Shown here: positions 11,901 to 23,900 of the stretch, in pieces | Layout: the number at the start of each line of letters is the position of its first letter | How positions within the stretch are numbered: position 1 is the stretch's first letter | Program-made: the position numbers and the translations under genes | Assembly (NCBI GenBank): GCA_944472135.2 | Contig: OX235265.1 | Span: 48,643,459-48,707,458 of the forward strand | Direction of reading: 5' to 3' | DNA length: 64,000 nucleotides | Origin: Trichobilharzia regenti | Lineage: Eukaryota > Platyhelminthes > Trematoda > Strigeidida > Schistosomatidae | Notes under the pieces: model-generated | What the model was told of the DNA's origin: nothing | Seen by the model: the letters and a program-made list of their open reading frames with translations, nothing else | The model's database searches: none

Positions 11901-14900
11901 TTGATAAATTTATTTCAACTCTCCTATATTTCTGTGTTAATTCCTAATTGACTGGAGAGTTTTGTTACAAAATAATTCATTCTTCTTCACAACCTTGTCT
12001 GCCTATTATATTACCATCACACTGCTGTTTTTACTAAATTCCATTTGGTATTTTGAAGTGCTGCAACTTATACTAAGACACTTTTGCCTAAAGTTGTACT
12101 GCAGATCATTACAAACGCGCCTAAATTATTAGTTAACAGGATTAAGACTCCATCCGGAACCCGAAAAAAAAGTGCAGACTAGCATTGAGACTGATGATTA
12201 GACCCAGAAAAACGACCCAATCGCCAAAGAAAACTGGAAGCACACAAAATAATATCAAACAAAAAGTTACTCTTTGCCAGAGTTGGAAAGACAAAACGAT
12301 GCGGGATACTGGAAGTCCTCTTTGAGCCAATCAGCAGATATGTCTCCTTTCAGTAAAAGCAGAAGTAAGTACAGGGGTATGGAGTGCATGTGTCACGTTT
12401 ACGGCTGGTAAGACTGCTCAGATTTCAAAATAAGACATAGTACAGAAGTGCTAAGAATGTGTGAGACTAGTTTAAATAGAAGCAGACGCTCCAAATTATT
12501 AACTCGAGAGTTAACAAGCACTAACACACTAGTGATGTGGCTATCATGATGTCCCCAAAACCATCAAAAGCTCTCATGCACTGGGAACCAATCACCTCCA
12601 GAATAGTCAAAGTAACATCCAACTCAGAAGTAATGAAATTTAAAATTATACAGTTCTACGCTGTATCAAAGGAGGCAAATTCAGTGGCGAAGCAGGAGGA
12701 TCTTTGCAGATAAGTGCAAGCACTAATGGACAATATGTCAATCAAGTGACGATGTCAGAAATTTACTGAGTGAAATAAACACCGGCCAAATTGAGGGCAG
12801 AGGAAAGGGAAAAGAAAACAAATCATGGGTAGGGAAGTTCTCGGTGAGACGAATAAAAAACAGTGAGCCGTCTTTAGACTTTCACACCATCAATAATTTG
12901 TTGATTGTAAGCAGAGTATACAAGCAGGAAGATATGCACAAAGTAAAATGGCTTTCACTAGGCAGACACACCAAAACTCAAACAGACTCCATCTCAATCA
13001 TTAGAAAGTGAAGACCCAGACTTCTGGATATGTTATAAATCGGAGCAGCAGGTGTGAGCTCAGACCCTTGTGTAGCACGCGAAACCATCTAAATCAAGCT
13101 GAAAGACCTCCGAGAAGCTGAAGATAGATCACAGCTCAAGTTAGACACACAGGAAATGAAGGACAAAACTACGGAGGACACATTCATCGCAGCCGTCAGA
13201 GCAAAGTAGGAAACACTACTTAACATAACTGAAGAAACCCACGTGGAAGAACACTGGAACTCTCTGAAAGTGATTCTGGAGGAAACATGTGTAGGTCCTT
13301 TAGGAAGAAAGGAGAGGCAAGACGAAGGTGGATCTCTAAGGAAACATAGAAGCTAATACAGTGGAAAGTATTGTGAGAAGCAAGATGAACCAGTGTAGAG
13401 ATTGATAACTAAGATACCAGCCGAGTTCAGTGTACAAAGTCCTGAATGACGAACCTATGAAAAAGACAAAATGAAATTCTGCAACACAACCAGACGTGAA
13501 GCAGGACAGGCTACAGGTAACAGGGACCTCAGGTAACTATACCGGATAACTAGGACACGATCCAGGAAAAGATCAACATAGATTGAACGAATGAAAAACA
13601 TTGAAGTGAGTTCAGTTAAAAAGAAAGAAACAAAGTGATATGTATCCACATATATATATATGTGTGTATGGTGATCTCTCTTTCTGTTTGCTCGCTTAGT
13701 CTGTGACCATTTCACTTTGATGAACCTGTCTCCTTTAACAATGTATATTCCCCTTATATTATATATAATATGAGTGTTTGTTGACAGTCCGTTGCTTGGT
13801 GACAGATATCCATATTATATGTGTGATTGTTGACATGCCTGCTATATTTTGCTATGTATATATGGATCGATACTTCATTATAATTAGCCATTCATGTTAA
13901 GACTGTCCATTGATTTGTTCACACACTTGTCTGGACATTCATATATATTTCGCTCACACAATCTTGTGTGTCTACTTACTTTGGTGTGATACCACTTTTG
14001 CATTCTCCTTGTGTTTGGAAAATAGAAGTATCATCGCAAACCTAGTGGTCTTCTGATTTCCGTCTTCCTTGCGTCAGGACTATTAAATTCTCGACCAGTA
14101 CATAGCAATAATTTGGCGACGAGTACATACCAATTTGGCGATGGGGAAAACTACTATTAACCACTCAGCAGCAGCAACATAACACAAAGAAAACTCTGGA
14201 CATTTACTTCAAGGGACCCTTCAACTGACAATCATCTTCAAGTCGTCCAGATACATTGTATCCGTGTATACAACCTCCAGCAGCAGGTGCACAGCTGCCA
14301 GCGACACACAAATTCTCCAGAAAAATGCGAAGTCTTCGGTGCTATAAAGTTACTGATACCCGGAGACAAAGTCAGCAGACGGATCACGCGGAATTTACTC
14401 TCCCCTCCACGAAATCACACATTAAGAACAGATCCACAAACCTCAGAGACGCAGTCCTAATGCCACTACTGCAGAAAGTCTGGAAGGATAGGAAGGTACC
14501 TGCGGATTGGAAGATAGACTACCTTGTGAAATCAAAGAAGGAGGACTTAGACCACTGCGAAAAGAGGCACTCAGTCACTCCTCTGCCAATACCAAGCAAA
14601 ATACTAAGTAATTTCATCCTGAAGAGTCTTGAGGATGCTCTGGATGCACAACGCCACCCGGAATAAAATGGAATCAGGAAGAGCAAATCACATACACACT
14701 GAACAGAGCATAGAATGGTAGTCAGCCCTCTGCTTTAATTAAACTTTGAAAAGGTCTTCGACAGTGTTGACCGCAAAGTAAATGAGGAACCGCTTCAAAA
14801 CTATGCAGTGTATTGCCCCCAACCACTATCAACCTTATTTAACAAGTAGCTATATGATGATGATTTCCCATCTGAGCCGATCCATGACGTTAAGTCCAGA

Positions 14901-17900
14901 GAAGCTTGTGAAGTGACAACAGTGATGAGTAAAATAAGACATGCTGTCTGTCTGCCATTACCGATGATATTCCTGATTTCAGTGGACCATACCATGCATA
15001 AAGCCGTGCAAGGAAGTAAGAAAATAGGTGTAAGTTTGACCGACAAATAGACTGTAGAAGATGTCGACTTCGCCGACGATTCAAGTCTTCGTGATAAAAA
15101 AAAGTACACACATTCTAAAGTTAGGAAAATAAGTGAAAATACTGTTCAAAACGAAACTCGTCTAAACTACACTAACTCATTCATCACTTGACACTGATTG
15201 GAAAGTGAGTCTAGAACCCCATAGAAATAGTCTAAATTCTATGCTCCTTTCTCATCCAGACTTGCATTTCTCATTCTCAGCCTAATCCAAATCGAAATTT
15301 AACAGCAGCGAACAGTATTCTGGTAGTGCTCAAACTTGTGATCTGTGTGTTTCGAGAACTACGCCTTTTACTGTCTTCATGTGAAAGGATTTTACCATGT
15401 GGACATCCTGGGTGAGGAATGTTTATTCCCTTTCAGAAGTCTACTTCTGATGAGTGGTAATCAAACAGAGTCGAACTGATCAAAATGTCAGCGGGAGAAT
15501 AATAAAGTAGGAATGGGTGACGCCGAGCGTAGACGACGGATTCAATTTGTTGTGGTCACTTCAGACTACTATCTGTGATGAGAAGTGGCGTGGGTGAATG
15601 TGTTTCAGTGGTGTGTTTGAATTGTTGTCATGACTGTTCTAACTCTGATAAATGCGTAAGTTCCAAATTTTCAAGTAGTAGTTTGAAATCAATAGAATAT
15701 TAGTCATTCGGAACTCTTCACTCATGATAATTTTGGAATAGATTGTCTAATATATTTATAAATATCGAGGAATAATTCGAGTCAGACACTCTTTTGTAAG
15801 CTAAAGATGCATAAATATGTACAAAACTTTTGATTATGCTAAAAGATTCAAATGAATTTTAAGAACGCATACTTACCTGGGTCCGAAAAATAATACACTA
15901 AACCAAAACCAAACAATTAGAAACATAATGATTGAAAGTGGTAATGCGAATAACATCCATGTCCCAAAGTCCAGGTCTGTTGAATCACCATAACGACTGG
16001 ATATATTTTTCAGGAAAAAAATCAACGATTATTCAAATTATAAGCTTTAGCAAACTAAGCGAATACAAACTACACAGACTCATATTCAAAAACACTTTTA
16101 CATCGTTTTTCATTTTCCAATAAAAGGAAAGACAAAGAGGAAACACAGTTTATCAACTACAGTGTGATGAAAGCGTTTTTTAAAAATGTGCAGAAATTAA
16201 ATTCTGATTTAAATTAATACTCGAAACAATGACTGCTGAAGCAGTTGCATCTTAGCCAAATTTTATTGGGCAAGCTATTGCCTCATGTTGAATTTTCAGC
16301 CAATGAGATTGGTTTAATGTTTATACATATGTGTCTGATAATGAAAGTGTTCCCACTGGCACAGATCAGTCTTGTCATCTCAGTAGCAGAAGGAATTTCA
16401 GGAAGTACAGTTATATTCAGTCTTCAGTCCAGTTTCCCATTGCAATTCAGTACCAAATGACTGCAGTTAGCAGACCTGACAGTTCGACGTAATCTCTTTT
16501 CGTCAGCTGTACAACGACAATTATATAGAATTCTCTTTCGTAAAAGCGGATCGTAAGAATGGGGTGGTGAGTGGTGGCGGGTGAATAGTTGATAATACTA
16601 ATGAATAAATATGATAGATTGAATAAAGGTGAACGAATCACTTAGATAGATAAATAATTTAATAAATGAGTTGCGACTGGAATGAACATAAAAATGGAGT
16701 GAATATTCTGTTACCTAGGAGTTCAAGAGGACAGATGAGTCAATCTCAACAAACTTCTGCTTCATGGTGATCTACAAAATGCAAAAGACGATTCTCTCTC
16801 ATCGTTTGCATCGCTAAAGCCATAGCCATCCAGGTGAAGAAACTGGAGCTGTAAATATAAAAGAAATTCATCCATCCACTTCTGTTACAATGGTAAGGAT
16901 CGTATTGATTTCAATTTTTTATATTTTATTTATTTGATTTCTCTAACCATTTCGTATTTGTCTATCCTCCCGAACTCTTATGTGACAGAAATTTAATCTG
17001 TTTGTATGCGCATACTGATAACAACTCATTTAGAGGAGTATGTTTCTCATTATTCAATCCTATCACCCTTGTTAAATTCGTCATATGTATTGATCAATAT
17101 TAGAGACCTTACCCATGATGTTGATATATCCTTTTCTATGTGTCCAACAATTTATTTGCTAATGTGGAGAGAGATATATAGGTCGTTGAATGCGTGTTTT
17201 ATCTATTAGTGTCAAAGAACATTATCCAACTCTGCTACGAAAAGGTAACAGTGGATACATAACGAGTGCTGTATTTGAAAATATACTTTACACTGGTCAC
17301 TCAATATACGAGGAGAATTCATTCAAAGTCATTCACAAAGTTAAAAGATGCCTCCCGAAAAACGGTAGGTAAGCTTCTGCATTTCCGAGACCTTAGCTAT
17401 CCGGATAGAAAAATCCCGATTTATACACGCAGAAGAAACTTATCTACCCCCTCCTTCTACCATGGGTATAATTCCAAGTTCAACTACTTTGTTATCAATA
17501 CTACTTTGAATTTTTGTAAGGCATTTTAGTAACATCTTTTTCTTAACTAATCCTGATTTACTCTTTCTATCTATTACATAATTTGAAGTATTGGTTTGTA
17601 GGGATTCGACTGATTGGTTACAGGATTTCATCATTATTTTGGACACTTGTCTCCATGCTCCTTCATCAGCATCCTATTTTTCTAGGTGTCTTTCATATTA
17701 TGCAACCCCCTTCAACACTTACCGATCTTTGCCCCCTCCCTAGTCACAATTTGACTATTCATCACATTTCTGAAACAATTAAATGACGAGAGCAATAACC
17801 CATACTAATTTTTATTTTTGGTTGACAATTCTAACGTATATACATACACGCAAAATGATTATATATAAATGTGACTGTGCAGCTAAGTGAGTGAATTCGC

Positions 17901-20900
17901 CTAAAAGAGTCTTTTCGTCGAACTGTTTGTTCTTATATTCAACGCTACGAGAAACAAAGTATAAACGATGAGTGGAAACTCTAATACGCTTTAATTATTG
18001 ACAGGAGTTTCCTACCTGCATAACTAATTCTGCATAGTCTAAATACAATTACATGGTGCTTAGGATTTAGTAAAGAGTGTATAGTGCAGAACAATTATGA
18101 ATCCCTTACGACCATTCGTAGATACGACTGAGTTGCACATATGCAACCACAATGTTCAGTATTTCTATAAGATTATAATAAACTTTCGATTGAACACTAG
18201 TCAGTAACTAGAGTAATGTATGTGTGTGTGTCTAACCCTATCTCTGGTGCAGAATGAATTCGTCAGTCAAGTTTGCGATGTGACCATCATGCTAGGTGGC
18301 TCACCATCACGGTGCACTGTGAATTGTTGGTATTAGATGGATGGAGGCAATCAGCAAGAAGCCTTGAACCTAAGTTTTGTGCTAGTTGGCACTCACCAGT
18401 AAGACGTATCTGCAACCTCAAAGGAACTCATGGCTTTCTGATGAGTGCTAATTAGCATGAAACCTAGATTCAAGGCTTCCTGACGATTGCCTCCATCCAT
18501 CTAATGCCAACAAGATTATCAGAAACTACCATAAAGATAAACGTACCTCACAATTAATCCATAAAGATAGGTATTTGGCGGTGTTCCTACTGTTGTCGCT
18601 ATACCACCAACTGAAGATGCATAAGAGATAGAAAGACTAAGACCAGCATTCATTCTTAGCACTTCTTTGAGTCGCTTGGGGCTCATAGATTGTCTTACTA
18701 CATGATCGGGACTTAGTTCAGCATCATTGAGTTGTGAATAAGAATTGTGGGTTCTTTCTTGGACAGTGTTTCTCTCTTCTTGTAAAAGTTCATTGCTACA
18801 ATAAAAAATGCAGACTCTCCCAATAAGTACCTCAAATACTTGCATTTTTCCAGTTTTAAAAGCCCAAAGACTCAACTACTTTATTTTTAGCAGAATATTA
18901 ATATTGAATTAGAGATAAAAAGTTCGAAATATTCGAAAAAGTGTTTTGTAATGCCGTTACTCAACATTATACACTCTAATCCTAATCGAAACATAATTTG
19001 CTATCCATAATCCTGGAAAACAGTACTATAATAAACAACACGAAACATCCCTAGTTTATTCGTGGAATCGAATAAATGATAAAATATGAATGTGGATAAC
19101 TACATTTTCAGTTGATGACAATTTGGAAGTTAGGACAAATTACTACTCGTACTCTAACAGTGTGTCAGATAGACGTCTGCGTGCCCTTATATAGACAGAC
19201 TCATGTCAGTGTCACATTTCAAGGAATGAAACAGAAAACAAAAAAGAAACAGTGATAAGTGTAGGAAGAAATCAGCTTATAGAAGTGCTGGACATCCACA
19301 TTTATCCTGTAACCTTTCTTTATGACCACTCTACACATTTGGCTGATAGAGTTCTATCAACACATTTAGTGATCATGAGCTGCATTGGTGACTATCCGGT
19401 GACCATTTCACATATTTTATCCAGATATTGACAATATCGCTTAATTGAATTCTTTGCATAAGGACTCGAATGTCAGATTATCAACTGTAGAATTATTGAA
19501 TGACAGTTGGCGAAACCACCAACCTTTTCATGAACTGCATATATAAAAAACCCAAACATCAGTTAGGGAAACAATTTTCAAAAGGTTACATAATATTTGT
19601 CACTCACCCACCATCAGTTTCAAGATAATCTTCTTCTTCTGTAAATAGTAATAATTCAAGAATTGTGGGTGAGTAATAAATTTTTTGAAACCTAAAATTT
19701 GTAGTAAAATAGTCTGTATCCATTTCATTCAGTTGTAAGCGTGAATATATTGACAAATTTTCAGATGCTTTAGGGTTCACATTCATATATTTTTTAATAT
19801 TTTGCTCAGGCATTTAGTTCCTCCTGCGAAAATCATTCACAAGTCCAATAAATAATATAGGGTTTTGATTTGTCTCTAGTTTGATCACGGATTGATTGAT
19901 ACTCGCCGATGACAGTGGCTGGTGCCAGTCACACTAAAATCACGAATTGGTAGAAGTTAGAATTCATGAGCCACTGAGTTGGGTCTCAGTGGTTGAATGT
20001 TAGACGAGTTTGAATTGCAACGGGAAGTACCTGAGTTAAAAACTCGATAGGTGCGTGTCACCGATGAGTCCAAAACTAAGACGAAACAGATGTCCAGTAA
20101 AACCTGGTTTTTAGTGGTCTTCTGGCTGATATCAATCCGCGATCAAACTTGAAAGGATATAGATTTCACAAATACTGATCACTTGAGTAACACATGAAGT
20201 TATAATAAAAACTTAGAACATTGACCCAACAATTTCCAAAGGCTTCTCCACATATCCGGTACTGGTTAATTTTCCTTTCGAAACCCAATAGTAGTACAAC
20301 ATTCGTAGCCATTTTTAATAATGGACTAGTAGAGCATCGTAAAACAGAATATTTGTCAATTTTGTAGGTATTTACACCTAAGTGGTCGGGCCAGAGTGGT
20401 AAGTTTACCAAACATAGTCTTATTTAGACTCTGCAGTATAATATAGTGTACACCGTCATCAGAAATAAAATATGGACACTTCATTTGAAGTTGTTCAAAG
20501 ATGTTAAACACTTTGTAATTATTACCAAGGTTATCAACTAACTTAGCTTGATAACCACGTCTATGTAGAGATTCTGAATGACCAAATTATCATAGATTCA
20601 TCATGAAAAGAATCGATAAACTTTGATGCTAGTTTCATTGCTTTCTGGGATCAATAAACTCATCAAACATCTCCATACCGATTATAGGTATAATTTGTTT
20701 TCATAAAGTCTCACAGTGTTATACAGTAATGTTTACTGATGACAACGTTTCGAGAACAATTTATTACCGCTCATAATCATATCAAGGTACTCACTCACAT
20801 AACTTTCTAACTTCGTTTATATAATTCCATTATTTTCCATCTCTTGATTTGATTGGTAGCAGTATTTTCCATATTTCCGGTATGAGCGATCAATTATTCC

Positions 20901-23900
20901 TATTGCATGTGTTGTGTTGGGTGTAGACTTGATGAATATGGATTCAGTAATCAATCTCTCTCCACCTACCTATATTACTTCTTAAAATGTTAGCCCTCTT
21001 CCACCCTATTGTGTGGTTTTGTATTAATTCATGCAGTGCTATTGTTTAGTTTGTTTCTAAAATACTCGTCTTCGTGGGATCAATTATTCTAACATCAGCT
21101 AAATTCTTATGTTCTGATATTCTCACTATCCCTGATGTACTAGTTTGACCTATGTAGTTGACTTAACTGACAGTCATTGCAAAGTATTTTGTAAATTATA
21201 TTATTTTGTCTAATTGGGTCAACAGGAACCTTTAACCTACAGAGCTTGTCCCTGGCTCAATTTGTAGATTTGAATGCCGCTCTATTTCCTGCTTTATTTA
21301 AAATCATATGTAGAGTCTCAGATGTCCCCTCTTTATATGGTATAACAGTAGATGCCTTGTATTCTCTCTTATTTATGTTATCATTACTAGTTTCACAAGA
21401 GAGAAACTGATTACTGAATCCTTATTCATCGAGTCTACACCCAACACAACACATGCAATAGGAATAATTGATCGCTCATACCGGAAATATGGAAAATACT
21501 GCTACCAATCAAATCAAGAGATGGAAAATAATGGAATTATATAAACGAAGTTAGAAAGTTATGTGAGTGAGTACCTTGATATGATTATGAGCGGTAATAA
21601 ATTGTTCTCGAAACGTTGTCATCAGTAAACATTACTGTATAACACTGTGAGACTTTATGAAAACAAATTTTACCTATAATGGAATTGTACTCTACCACAG
21701 TGCATAAGGTTTATTCTTATATCAATCTCCATACTGAATTCAAAAGTGTACGAAATTCTAACAGGTAATATGAATACCGAACGGAGATAGGATAAAGGAA
21801 AAGGTTGGAGAGATCAAACAACACTGAAATTATTGGAATTGACATGGAAGTAAGGCTGTGTGTAGACATCTGAGACAGGGAAAAGAATCATTTCAAAGAA
21901 TGACCTTCTTAAGGGCACTTATAAAATGATAGAGAAAAGAGGGACTGTGAATCGGGTTATGATAATGCCAGATACCAAGCAGTTGAAAACGGAATGCTCA
22001 GAGTGCATGGAGGGCGATGAAAATACTCCACAAAGGCCCATGACATGAATAAATAAATAATAATAAAATGCGATTCTAGTTTATGAATCTATTGATTCAA
22101 TTACACTCTTGCTTCGTGGTTATGCATCAAAAATTAAAAGAATATCTCAAAATTTATAAGTGAAGTTACAGGAGATAGGAAAACCCGTAAATTTAAAGAT
22201 AATTGTAACAAATCCAAAAATCTAACCATGAATAATGAAATATATATCGTTCACATATTTATACGTCGGGTAACGTTTGATTGAGTCACTACTATTATTA
22301 TATAACATAGCAGAATGAATACTATAGTGAAAACAAAAAGAAGTATAGACATTACCAATTTTAGTGAGGTTAGTCAATAATGCATCCACAATTGTTATCA
22401 TCATGGCAGTAGTCGCAGTATTACTCATCCACATAGACAGGAACCAACTTGGTAACATGATGCCAAACAAGAGCCTGTAAAAGATAGTTCACCGTTACTA
22501 AACCCCAGCTTAATATTAAATCTAACTTTAAGAATAAAAATAATGCACTAACTTTTCAGTACATTACATTATCATTATTACCATTGTTATTAATCCCTTG
22601 GGTTCCATGTGGAACATTAATATTCAGCTGCATCTCTTTATTTTGTCCTGTTCTCTGCGTTCCCTTTTAGCTGGGTCCACGACTGCCCATAAGCCTTAAC
22701 TGCCTTCTCACACTATTTCCTCCATATAATCCTCGGATAAAGGCCAAATTCATCCTTCCTCATTCAGGTTCCGCTTGAGCGTCTGCCTGGCGCATGATGT
22801 CTTCTATTGGTTTCTTCAGAGTATGTCCGATCCACTTCTTTTTTCCAAGGGATATTTTTTGAACAATAAGTTCTTGATTGGTCCTCTGTCAGGGCTTCTT
22901 TTTGTCAATCTTCTCTAGCCGGCCATCTGATCTTCAAGTTGGAGCCACTGAAGGCAGCTTTTGATGAAAGTCTGCAACAAGCTGTTGGAAATGCTATTCA
23001 TGACCAGCCAAATGTGTCTGACCCATATAGAAGAAATCAGCTAACACCGTTGTTGAAAATCCAAGTCTTGTTGTTTATACTGAATGCAATAGATTTCAAA
23101 ACTGATTTCAGAAGGATAAAGGCCTGTCTAACTTATCCGATATTAGTTGACTTCGAAATCCTAATTCATTCCGAATGCCTCTAGTTGAAACGATGCTCAT
23201 TAGCTAGGTAATTGAAAGAAATGACCCCTTGAAATTTCTCTAGTTTATATTGCTTGGCTCATATTGTTGTTGATTAGTTATCTCTGTCAACGCCGTCTTC
23301 TCTATATTCTCTTGATATTCTGTCTTCACTGATAGCCTCTTATGACAATTTGTTGGTTTTTGCCTGTAAGTCTTCGAGTTTATTTGATATTAGACGTAAA
23401 TCGTCTGCAAAGTCCAGATATTCTGAAGTCATTTTGTCAGCCCGTAGTATTCGTGTCTGCTTGCTCCACCCCACCTCCAGTCTACTGCATAATCTAGTCC
23501 ACCACAATTAGGAATATCATCGGTGGTAGCAGACAGATAGCCGTGTCTTACTCTTGCATACACTTAAAATGCTTCTAAGTTATCGCTGGAAAATCTTAAA
23601 GTAATCAAATCAAGTTTAATTAGTGTATGGTGACTAGTAGTGGAATCCAAGATGCGCATTTTGTCTTGTTTGGGACTCGTCAGATGGATGTACCTGCATT
23701 CCTCAGTGAGTGATGATATTCCCACCGAAGCTCGAATCCACTGCCCAGACATCGTCCAAGCATCTGCGCAAGGAGCCAACATGTCATCCTGAGGCCGAGC
23801 ACTTCGGTCTAATCAATCGAAGTGAAAATCTAAAATTCAGTTGAATAATCAAATAAAGCTTCGTGAAGAAAGATACTTTTACATTTCTTTACTAAATATA

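Larger units (their letters stand above)
12530..15112 (+). pseudogene. RTE-like LINE relic with internal insertion
   Basis: About 12640-13450 carries a decayed endonuclease-region sequence (for example FYAVSKEANSVAKQEDLCR and the SSRCELRPLCSTRNHLNQAE stretch). About 14256-14666 carries the start of the RT domain: LRDAVLMPLLQKVWKDRKVP then ADWKIDYLVKSKKEDL. The RT continues to about 15100 with VEDVDFADDSS. The block 13630-14240 interrupts it. Stops are numerous. It lies in intron 7 of gene A, sense opposite to the gene. Confidence 0.65.

Noticed and set aside
13455..13715. 86-codon minus-strand ORF with hydrophobic runs
   Set aside because: Overlaps LINE relic sequence and a TA-rich junction; no splice or family support.
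22939..23184. 81-codon plus-strand ORF
   Set aside because: Antisense to the RTE LINE fragment at 22580-23530.
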